Below, one piece after another: positions 9,594-19,266 of a stretch of 64,000 bases of DNA; position 1 is the first letter of the stretch, and each line of letters begins with the position of its first letter. The translations under genes and the position numbers were made by a program. Below the pieces are notes generated by a model that saw only the letters and a list, made by a program, of their open reading frames with translations, ran no database searches and was not told the DNA's origin. This DNA is from Primulina eburnea (taxonomy: Eukaryota; Streptophyta; Magnoliopsida; Lamiales; Gesneriaceae): the NCBI RefSeq assembly GCF_022965805.1, contig NC_133101.1, forward strand, positions 17,641,054 through 17,705,053, given 5' to 3'.

Positions 9594-12341
9594 TGTAATG
9601 AACCGTACTTTAACTACTTGAAATTTGCGGAAAAATTTAAAATTTTCTTGGATACGAAAATAAACTCAATACGGTCGTCACTACATCATTCATTCACCAA
9701 TAAAAATTTTGCTAAAGGAAAAACTTGCTCACGAAATCTCGCATCAAAACATAAAATCAGAGTACTAATATTTTCATGCTCAAAAACTAAAAATAACGTA
9801 GGCGGTCCTCGGGTTTAGCCTCCCGCTCAGTCCAAGCCAACTCCTTGGTCCCCACCTCCTGTCTCCTCATAAACATCCTCACCTGCATCGATCAGGTCTA
9901 GTGGGTCTAAAGACTCAACACGTATAAACTGGGAATAACAAGTACTACTTAATAAAATCGCATGCATCTTTAAAATAGAACGTACATAACTTGAAACTTG
10001 AACTTGCATAATAAACTTGATCATACGTACATACATACTTTGACGTGCCATTATCATAAACTTTTCTTAAACATGCTTGCTTACTTGAACATACTTGAAC
10101 ATACATAACTTCATATTTTATTTTGTAGAGGCATGTTTCAAAGCAAGTGACCCATAACATAATAAGAGCCTGATCAGACTATACCACAGTACTGGGCTGA
10201 CAGGGATGTATCCACTGCCACATACATGAGATCCCCGTTCATAATTTAACGGGCTGGTTTGTCCCCGTTCATAATTTAACGCTTTCAAACCTCGATCTAA
10301 CCCGTTCATAATTTAACGGACGGATTGGTTCCCGTTCATAATTTAACGCTTTCCAATCCTAAACATACTTTGGTCACAAGACATTTAGCATACCTCAAAA
10401 ACTTAAAATATTTTCTTGCACGTCAACGTACTTACTTGGCGTTGAGGAATTCGTTGGACTTCGACTGGGGCCGTTGCTGCAACATACTAACATGAAATTG
10501 CATACTTAACTTGCATAATTTAGACGTAGAAATCATACTTACTGTCGAGCTCAATCATTTCTTTGGACATTCTAAAATTTCCCATGACACGACCTTGATA
10601 ACCCTTGCACTAAACCATGACATCAAACCCCGAAAACAACTAACAAACCTTTCCCAAAACATGAGTACACGGACCCCTTGACCGGGTCCAGGTATGGGTC
10701 CGGCTACATACGGTGAAAGGAATTCTCGGGAAGAAGAAGGGGCACGGATCCCGTGCTTGGGTCCGGGTGAGGGTCCGTGTACCTGCGCAAATTCGACACC
10801 AAGAGGAAAACAAAGGCACGGACCCCGTGCCCTGGTCCGTGTGGGGGTCCGTGTCAACACGCAAAAATGACACTGACAAGGAAACAAAGGCACGGACCCC
10901 ATGCTTGGGTCCGCGTGCAGGTCCGTGTATCTGCTGTGAACGCGAACTTACAAAAATTTATGTACATGTTTTGCTTAACTTTATAGACTCGATTGCACGA
11001 ACAATGAATCGACACCACGAGACCATCTTAGAATACCACAACAATGACTCGAGCCTATACGATTGCCCTCAAAGCAACCACATATCCCAAAGTGACTCAA
11101 TAATCTATAAACAACACTTTTTGACAGAAAATGGTTTACACGACTACTCGTTCTCCCAAGAGTCTAACGACTTGAAACGACCCATCAATAAACAACTTAA
11201 CCTCATGCTAAACATACCTAGATGCAGCAACAATCACCTATCGATCCTCAACGAAGTCTGAAACAAATAAACTTCAAGAACGCATCAACATCAATATTTT
11301 TTAGAAAATGCAGTTTGAGCAGTCCCACGAAAAACACCATATCTCACTCAATTCTTATCCAAATAACTCTAATTTTATATCAAATCGAAGGTATCAAAAA
11401 GATCTACGATTTACAATTTTTAGGTTTTCTGAAATTCGCGACGAAAAATTCGCAGTTTTAATCAAAACAGTAAAATCGTGATTTATATCTAAAAAGTTTT
11501 CTTCAAAATCGATCCAAACGATTATCCGCTCAAACTATGAACATCATACATGAATTTTACGCATAAAACAACGCGACACATAATATGACATGATTGACGC
11601 AGCAAAAGAGAGATTATACGTGCCTTTTGATATTAAACGGTACCGAAACGACGATACCGAAGCGGAGAAAGGAGCGAGGTTAATCCGGGACGAACGTGGC
11701 TCGATTTTTCTTGAATAAAAGTGACGACTTTTACTGAAATCTATGAAGGAAGGGGGCGGCTGCTGAGTGACTCCAAGAACCCTAATATTTGCTATTAAAA
11801 TGTGTAATTGAGAATGAATGTGTAAGTGTGTGTGGTTGCGTGAGTTTTAGTGTGTGTTAACATTTGTGTGTGTGTTTGTTTAGGATAGTAATTAGGGAAT
11901 AGTTGGTACTAATTAATTAATAAAATTACTAATAAAAAAGCTAACTCATTTTAACTAAAATCAATTCCTCAATTAGAATAACACACACAAAAATGCTAAT
12001 TTTAAAAGTTTTAAACTCTCAAAATTACTAAATAAATGATTTAAGCTTAAAAATGCTAAAACTCAATGAATTATTTAAAACGCCCCAATCTTAGCTTAAA
12101 ATAACATATCATCTTTTAAAATGCCAAAATCGTCCCCGGTCTCCTCCTCGATCCCGCTTCGAATAAACGCCTGAAACATGAAATTCGAAAAATATTTCAA
12201 CGTGCATCATATAAACGTGATAATCTAAAATAATGCAATTTAAATAAATCGTGCATGACTAAACTCAATTTAAAATTAACTAAATGAATTAATAATTAAA
12301 TAAATGCATGAGTTATACGTGTACTGATTTTGGGCTTTACA
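9594..12341 (-). repeat. 5' LTR of element A (complete)
   Basis: 2748 bp, TGTAATG to CTTTACA. It is the intact counterpart of 1-2004 and keeps the 683 bp missing there (about 11030-11712). It contains both palindrome arrays, a TG-rich stretch (about 11820-11880), and the hairpin at 9902-9917, where one stem base is changed (G-T wobble). Confidence 0.95.
10742..10904. repeat. Palindrome array in 5' LTR of A, 74-bp period
   Basis: Cores at 10742-10756, 10816-10830 and 10890-10904. The first has one and the third one substitution relative to GCACGGACCCCGTGC. Confidence 0.88.
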
Positions 12342-12803
12342 AATGGTGTACAACCATAAACTAGGACGTTTCCACTCGATAAGTGAGAACCACTTGGAAA
12401 GTCCTTTTGTGGAGGGTTGTTCAGTGCACTCTACCAGGAGTACCTATCTGCATGCTTGGACATCACAATGTCCCCTACCAATGAAACATGGTACTCACAT
12501 CGCAGATACTAGTCTCAAACTCGAGCGGCCTATATCCTTCTTAGCGGCGGCTGATTCGACTAGGAACTGTTTAGAATATAAAGTATTCCAAATATGAGTT
12601 TCATGATATTATCATATGAGCATCTCATATTCTTTCTACTATTTGTATATTCAAGGACTTTATCTATGCAACTAGCATGAGTATACAGATAAAGATGTGC
12701 AAAAACAATAATTTCAAATATTATTAAAAAAAGATTGCTTATACATAGAGTTTCATTGTGAACACTCGGCCAACACTTGGCTCGACGGGCACCTACTCTA
12801 ACA
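12342..12803 (-). mobile_element. X-family LTR fragment (X')
   Basis: Reverse complement matches 60001-60445: it starts TGTTAGAGTAG at 12803 and shares GCATAGATAAAGTCCTTG, the CTCGAGACTAG stretch and GGTTGTACACCATT. It is the outer 5' part of an LTR in minus orientation, cut at 12342 by the insertion of element A. The rest lies beyond the left of the window. AAGGT at 12804-12808 is the candidate target duplication. Confidence 0.85.
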
Positions 12804-12963
12804 AAGGTAAGGCTATAGCGAGTTGTGTCTCTGTTGTACTTGCTGTAGTGCCCAGTCTCCTTACAAATGATTCCGAAATAAAGGAATGCGTGACTCCTGA
12901 ATCTAGTAAAACAATTGTAGTAATACCGGATATCAAGAACACACCAGTGATCATCGATGTATC
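12804..12963 (-). pseudogene. Element H protease fragment
   Basis: The minus-strand frame carries VLLDSGVTHSFISESF, the active-site signature of gypsy aspartic proteases, preceded by SMITGVFLISG. It ends at the X' LTR on the left and at the Athila array on the right. The frame lines up without a shift with the gag remnant that restarts at 34561, so both are halves of one gag-protease frame of element H. Confidence 0.85.
12959..12963. repeat. Target-site duplication GTATC (left of Athila array)
   Basis: Identical to 34556-34560 at the far end of the array. No GTATC-like duplication exists at the inner LTR. Confidence 0.95.
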
Positions 12964-14367
12964 TGATCGAACGAAACTTGCACAGTGAATAGTCCTAAAA
13001 TTTATTTTATAATTGAAAGCTCGATTTAAATATCGCAAGTGCACGATAGTCAAGTTATAGTAAACGTAAGTGAATACGAGTATCGATCCACGAGGACTGT
13101 GTTACACTATTTTTATTTTCACGTAAAAATTCTTTAGTAACGATAAAATGATTGGATGATTAAACTAATGTAACTGAAACAACTAAAACTATTAAAATGC
13201 AAGGAAAACGTATTCAAGCAATCAATGATTAATTTGGATTAAATTAAATGAGAAATGAATTTGTTGGGAATTATCAGTTCACCTACCACTCGTGTTTAAA
13301 TAATTACACTCAACTTTTACTCGTGCATTCGACGGAATTCCCTAGACTAATTAATATACTCTGTCGAGCTATATTAATACTAATCATAAACATGCAGTAA
13401 TCAAGTGTCCTCAATTATTTAACAGTTCAAAATCGCATTACGTTCTATGGAATCCACTAGCTTTCATCCGGGTGAACTATCGCTATCGACACGTATCCAA
13501 TTCCGTATATCTACTAAAATTGTAAATCTACGGTTTATACTATTTGATTCTATTGTTAATTATTCTCTCGATATCATCAACAATACGAAATAATCAAAGG
13601 AAGTTAGCTAGGCTTCGATTGAAACAAGAAAGAATAATATTATAAACAAATCACTAATAAAAACGTCGATAAATAATGTTAAACAACGAGTACGGAGTAG
13701 GATCCCCTTCAATCCCAACAAATCTAGAGTTTAGCTACTAAAATTCATAATAAAAAACCAACAACAATCTAAGAATTAAAATCTGAATAATGAAAATACT
13801 AAAGATGACGACGGATGACGGCCACGCGTGGAAATCTCGAAGTCTTCGAAATCTCCTTTGCTCCTAGCCTTCCTCCCAAGAAAAAGTGATGAAAATAATG
13901 ATGATCCCCGGCAAAACGGCGCCCCTCGTGTCTCCTAGGTCTATGGTGTAGGATAGAGTCCATAAAAAGTGAAACAAATCTTTTCAAATCTCGCGGCTCG
14001 CTAGGGCGGTCAAAAGTGTCCGCCCTAGCGAGAGGTTCTCGCAGAAAATTCCTCGGCCATGTCCCTGGGTTCGCTGGGGCGGTCACTTTTGACCGCCCTA
14101 GCGAGACGCTTGCGCAACAACTCCTCGGCCAGACCAACATGCTCGCTGGGGCGGTCACTTTTGACCGCCCTAGCGAGGCGTTCTCGATTCTTTGGCACAT
14201 ATTCTCCCATTTTTTGGGAGAATCCTACAAAATAACCACCAACACACGAGATCAGTCGCATGCTAAATAATGCTAAAAAAATGCTAAATTAAACTAAAAC
14301 AAACTAATATGATGCATGAATGCGACTCAAAACCAACACTAAAAACACGTAAAAACGAGTCCTATCA
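12964..14367 (-). repeat. Athila LTR 1 (outer 3' LTR)
   Basis: 1404 bp, TGATCGAACG to CCTATCA. Contains three palindromes at 13997-14032, 14071-14105 and 14142-14177. Differs from LTR 2 at about nine places and from LTR 3 at about two dozen (by eye). Confidence 0.95.
13997..14177. repeat. Athila palindrome array in LTR 1
   Basis: Three near-perfect 35-36 bp inverted repeats with core GGCGGTCACTTTTGACCGCC or its complement, outer arms CTCGCT and AGCGAG. Starts step by 74 and 71 bp. Spacers are unlike each other except for CTCGGCCA. Confidence 0.93.
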
Positions 14368-14380
14368 ACCCCCTCATACT
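14368..14380 (-). promoter_or_regulatory. Athila polypurine tract, left unit
   Basis: Minus-strand AGTATGAGGGGGT directly before the LTR terminus TGATAGGACTCG. Expected plus-strand primer. Confidence 0.85.
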
Positions 14381-15678
14381 AACCTTTTGCTCGCCCTCGA
14401 GTAAAATAGGTTAAAGCACGAGATTCTAAACAACTTCAACAAACACAAAAAGAACTCAAACAAGAAAGAAACCTAACACAAGTAAATGTCAATGGTGAGT
14501 TAACAACGTTTATGTTCATGCTTCAGTTTACTTTCCCACTACCAATCATAATCAAGTCAAATCGCCAACGAATACTCATTCTCATCTACACATAAATCTC
14601 GACACTAATTTGAACGTGTGTGTGTGTCATGATGGGTCTAGTCATTCGTACTTCCAATAGATCAATTATCAAATCATGCGAGTCACTCAATTAACACTTC
14701 AATACAAGTCTCACTAGCATGCATCCCCGTGTCCATTTATCACTAGCCATAAATTAAACTTTATTCAACTTTTAAGTGCAGATAAGGGTGTCGAAAAGAA
14801 GGAAAATAAGCTCAAGTGGCTAAAAGTTGGGAGTACACCGATCATTTTCATTGTGCAATCGTCAAGACTTTTCGTCTGACTTTTCTCATCTCCTTACATC
14901 TCCAACTTTTAGCCTAGGAATAGAATTTAATTCCTTTTATTTAGGCTCCCCCTCACCTTACATCTCCTTCTTTTTTTTTTCTCTTTTTCTTCTTTTTTTT
15001 TTTTTGAATGCACAATTTTCACACATGTACTCCCTAGGCTAAGAATATAATATAACTTTGGATTTCAGCCGGTTGGGAGTATGATCTTTTAATTAGTGCA
15101 TTGGAAAGGAGGTACAAGTAAAGTTCAAGGCAAATCAGATGTTCTCATTCAAGGTCCCAATTAGCGACAACGACTTATTTTCACGGGTTTACATGCTAAA
15201 TCAACTCATAAATGATGCCTTTCAAGTTAACCACACAAAACCTTCAAATTTCACCATTATTTCTACAAAATTCTAGTCCCCACACATGTGTGATCAAAAA
15301 GTTCAAACTTTGTACCAAAATTCATGCTTTGACAATAACGAGTATCATTCACGAAGTGACCCAACCAATACTTTTGTAAACTATCAATTCACCACATTCA
15401 TTGGCTCATAAACTATGTCTTCTCACCATAAACGACACCAAACAAAAGAAATGCAACGAAACTAAACCAATTAACTAGACAAATGCAACGAAACTAAATC
15501 AATTAACTAAACAAACAAAACAATCTACCCCCCTCATACTAGAGTTGTGCAATGCCCTCATTGCACAAAACGAAACAAACACTAAAAACATAAAAAACTC
15601 ATGAATGCAAATGCAATGACAGAATAAGCAAAAATAGAAAAAAATAAAAAAGAAAGGGGAAACAGTAAACTCCCCTGG
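14381..15678 (-). other. Athila 3' non-coding region, left unit
   Basis: About 1.3 kb without a credible gene. It holds a pyrimidine tract (about 14965-15005 on plus), a twofold 33-bp repeat (AAATGCAACGAAACTAAA, about 15450-15515), and a second copy of the polypurine motif at 15526-15540. Confidence 0.7.
15526..15540 (-). promoter_or_regulatory. Second polypurine-like tract, left Athila unit
   Basis: AGTATGAGGGGGGTA on the minus strand, sharing AGTATGAGGGGG with the LTR-adjacent tract 1.15 kb away. Both are followed on plus by CTCATACTA and a GCCCTC box. Confidence 0.6.
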
Positions 15679-16967
15679 TCAGAAATCATCCTCCTTGTCA
15701 TGCTCAGGCGGTGGGACTCCCTCGTCAGCAGGTGGCGGCATAGGATAATGGTACTGAAACTGGAAGGGTGGCGGGTATGCGGGTGGAGGTGGCTGGCCGG
15801 AAGTGTCGATGCCCAAATGAGAGGAGATCCCATGCACCAGGTATTCAATGTTCTGAATGTGAGCTTGATTAACTGCCTGGTACTGGTTCTGATAAGTGGC
15901 CCAAGCGCCCAATTCGGCGACGCGATCTCGAATGGCCCGACGGCGTGGCTGCGGAGGTGGAGGAGCATGTCCTACGACCGGAGGTGGTTGGGCCGCTCGC
16001 CCAAGATGGAAAAATACCTCATCGGGCAGCTCAGCCTGCCTCTTCTCCCTCTTGGATGTATATAGAGCCTCGTCAATGGATCTCATCGGCGGTAGCCACT
16101 CATCATCAGCTGCAAAAATTACCCCCGCTCGGGCACATAGCTCAGTCACGATCGTCGGGAAATAGAAAGCCAAATTACTACTATCAATACAAATGGTAAG
16201 CTGGCCGAAAATGAGCCTGCCCACATCAATCACCATCCCAGTATATATGGCATACAGAACAACCGCCCGCTCAAGCTGCACATCACTCGTATGCCCGACC
16301 GGCATCAATCTCTTCGACAAGAAGGCATACCACAATGCCGCATCCACATGCAAAATTTTTTCCAAAAAGACCGTATACGTCCACGGTTGTTTCCACGTGG
16401 TGCCCGGATAACAGAGTGTTTGAATGATCAACTCATAATCCGGGTTAAGTACCCACGCCTGAAACACCGAATCGTCCACCGACGATAAACCCAACAAGTC
16501 ATTGATAGTCTTTGAATCATACGGGACTAGACGTCCCCTCACAGATGCCTTATGCTCACTCCCCTCCGGAGCATTGGCATAAAATTCACGCACAACCGGA
16601 ACCACCGCTGCATTCGGTTGTGCTAAAAAATTATTCCACCCTCTTCCCGCTACTAGGACTTCCGGAAATTGATTGATAACAAATGAACTAAATCCTCACT
16701 CAGGGATCGGTTTCCTATGTAGTTTCGCATGCCCAACCTCTCCCTAGCCTTCTCATTCACAAACATAGATGGAGTCGAACGAGAACTAGAGGCACCGTGA
16801 GTTACCTTAGACTTTTTTGGGTGCCATGTCGAAAGTGGAGTGCAAAAATCTGAAGTCACCGGAAAATTTTTGAAGTTCGCCGGAGATTGTCGCCGGAATC
16901 CGTGGAAGATGACCGGAGTGGAAAAACATTGTAGTCTAAATGCTTCCGGGTGGATTGTAGAAACCAA
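15679..16967 (-). pseudogene. Athila third ORF (putative plant transposon protein, env position), left unit
   Basis: The open part from 16605 encodes 308 residues: VPVVREFYAN, GRLVPYDSKTINDLLGL, WVLNPDYELIIQTLCYPG and WYAFLSKRLMPVGHTSDV are typical of the plant-transposon domain found downstream of Athila integrase. A Pro-rich tail follows (PPPPQPRRR) and an acidic end. No transmembrane segment is evident, so an envelope function is not supported. The N-terminal part (FVNEKARERLGMR) is in another frame: about five extra bases near 16725 break the frame in both units. The left unit also has TGA where the right unit has CGA (near 16698). Confidence 0.8.
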
Positions 16968-17110
16968 GATCGAGTCTTTTCCCTGAAAAAATCACAAAAT
17001 AAGAAGATTTGAGCATAAAAGATGGAGGAGGCGCCGATTTTTTGTTGGAAGAGAGGTAGGGTTCGAAGTGGAGATGAGAGGAAAAGAATTTTTTTTTATA
17101 GTCTGCGCGA

Positions 17111-17459
17111 CTCGCTAGGGCGGTCAAAAGTGTCCGCCCTAGCGAGTGGTTTTCGGCGAACAATTATTTGAAACATACGAGTGCTCGCTGGGGCGGTCAG
17201 TTTTGACCGCCATAGCGAGGCGTTCTCGCCAACAATTTATTTTTTAAAAATTATCCCTCGCGGGGGCGGTCAAAAGTGACCGCCCTGGCGAGGAGTTTTC
17301 GTTTTAAAAAATATATATATAAATATATTTTTTTTTTGAAAAAAAAATCTCTCGCGGGGGCGGTCAAAAGTGACCGCCCTAGCGAGGCGTTTTCAGCGAC
17401 TATGAATTTGCAAAATGCGAGGGCTCGCTGGGGTGGTCGGTTTTGACCGCCCTAGCGAG
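17111..17459. repeat. Athila palindrome array between integrase and third ORF, left unit
   Basis: Five 36-bp inverted repeats at 17111-17146, 17184-17219, 17257-17292, 17351-17386 and 17424-17459, with steps 73, 73, 94 and 73. Same core as in the LTR. Spacers are AT-rich and dissimilar, which points to selection on or amplification of the palindrome itself. Confidence 0.93.
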
Positions 17460-17634
17460 ACATTCTCGAAAAAAATGAATATAAAAAAAATAAAAATAAA
17501 AACAATGAATGTCATGCCATGCAACTACCTAAATGCAAATGATGCGATTAATGAATAAAGGAAAAAGATAAAATCAAAATAGAGAGTAGAAGTAGTTCTC
17601 AATTTACAGTCTAGAGCTCGACTTTTGGCCTGTC

Positions 17635-19266
17635 TCAGTTCGAATTTTCTTGGAACCGGGTGATTCCAAGTTGTGGCTCAACTATGCCACCCATGTAGTG
17701 CTTCAGTTGCTGTGCATTGACCGTGAAGGTCCCGTCTTTTCCATCGTGTAATTCTACAGCTCCCGATGGGTAAACTCTGGCAATCACGAATGGACCAGAC
17801 CATCGCGACTTCAACTTTCCGGGAAATATTCGCAACCGGGAGTTGTAGAGCAGAACATTTTCACCTTCCTTGAATTCCCTCTCGATGATCCGCTTGTCAT
17901 GAGCCTTCTTGGTCTTCTCTTTGTAGGTTAGTACGAGATCATATGCTAGATTTCGGAATTCCTCCAACTGATCGAGTTGAAGCAAACGTCGTTCCCCTGC
18001 ATCAGCAAAGTTAAAGTTTAGTGCTTTTGTTGCCCAATATGCCCGATGCTCTAACTCTACCGGTAAGTGACATGCTTTACCAAACAATAATCTGTACGGT
18101 GTCGTGCCTATTGGTGTTTTGAAAGCAGTCCTATATGCCCAAAGAGCATCATCTAACCTCGCCGACCAATCTTTCCTACTGACACCTACCACTTTCTCTA
18201 AAATGCGCTTGATCTCTCGATTCAAGACTTCCACTTGACCACTTGTCTGGGGGTGATATGGGGTAGAGATCTTGTGTGTGACACCGTATTTGCTCAAAAG
18301 TTTTTCAAATAATTTGTTGCAAAAATGGGTGCCACCATCACTAATGATTGCTCGTGGTGTTCCAAATCTGTTAAAAATGTTTTTCTTTAAAAATTTTAGA
18401 ACCACTTGAGCATCATTAGTGGCGTATGCTTCCGCCTCTACCCACTTAGACACATAATCCACCGCAACCAAAATGTATTTTTTTGTGAAAGAACTGGGAA
18501 ACGGTCCCATGAAGTCTATCCCCCACACATCAAAAACCTCACACTCAATGATATTATTTAAAGGCATTTCATGACGGTTCGAGATGTTACCTGACCGCTG
18601 GCATTTATCACATGCAAGCACATAAGAACGAGCATCTTTAAAGAGGGTTGGCCAATAGAAGCCACATTCGAGTACCTTAGATGCCGTCCTCGTTGGTCCA
18701 AAGTGACCACCTACCTCACGGTCATGGCAATGGTTGAGGATTTGCCCAAACTCTTCCTCTGCGACACATCTCCGAATCATGGCATCTGCACAAATTCTGA
18801 ACAAGAAAGGTTCCTCCCAAAAATAATACTTCACGTCCGAAAAGAATTTCTTTCTTTGGTGAAATGTTAAATTTGGGGGGGGGGGGGGGGGGGGGGTTGA
18901 GCCTGTAACAAGAAAATTTGCAAAATTTGCATACCATGGACAATTTTTCACCTCAAACAACTGCTCATCTGGAAACCAATCATTAATCGCATCATTCACA
19001 CAATCATCACTGATAAATTCTAATCTAGACAAATGATCCGCAACCACATTCTCAACACCCTTCTTATCTTTTATTTCCACATCATATTCTTGCAATAATA
19101 AAATCCACCGAAGTAAGCGTGGCTTGGCATCTTTCTTGGCAAGTAAATATTTAAGGGCAGAGTGATCAGTAAACACAGTTACTTTCGACAAAACAAGGTA
19201 TGAGTGGAACTTGTCAAGTGCAAACACTACTGCAAGTAACTCTTTTTCAGTGGTGGCATAATTTAA
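17635..19266 (-). pseudogene. Athila RNase H end and integrase, left unit
   Basis: From 19227 it reads the end of RNase H ([31 protein letters not shown]) and then integrase: zinc part with [12 protein letters not shown] and CDKCQRSG, catalytic residues in [18 protein letters not shown] and [11 protein letters not shown], and a C-terminal [16 protein letters not shown] segment. It is separated from the RT frame by TAA at 19267-19269, in place of a Gln codon; the frame is otherwise continuous. A run of 22 G (plus, 18875-18896) encodes extra prolines between RNase H and integrase. Confidence 0.92.

Larger units (their letters stand above)
1..12341 (-). mobile_element. Tekay/Del-type Ty3-gypsy retrotransposon A (degenerate, left edge cut by window)
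   Basis: Read on the minus strand the order is 5' LTR (12341-9594), primer site, leader, gag, protease, reverse transcriptase, RNase H, integrase, chromodomain-like tail, polypurine tract and 3' LTR (2004 leftwards). This order and the chromodomain tail are those of a Tekay/Del chromovirus. The left LTR starts about 57 bp inside its outer end, because window base 1 matches base 9652 of the right LTR. Coding capacity is lost: three in-frame TAG codons, two single-base frameshifts, and a solo LTR inserted in gag. The right edge abuts an X-family LTR fragment, with AATGG at 12342-12346 as the candidate target duplication; the left copy lies outside the window. Confidence 0.92.

Noticed and set aside
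10713..11261. 182-codon plus-strand open frame in the 5' LTR of A
   Set aside because: Runs through the palindrome array, antisense to the element, and is broken in the other LTR copies.
15679..16605. Envelope glycoprotein function for the Athila third ORF
   Set aside because: No signal peptide or membrane span is visible; the sequence fits the plant-transposon domain instead.
17111..17459. Regularly spaced palindromes with unique spacers resembling a CRISPR array
   Set aside because: The context is a plant retrotransposon with LTRs and pol; there are no cas genes, and the same palindrome is found in the LTRs. Treated as a transposon repeat.
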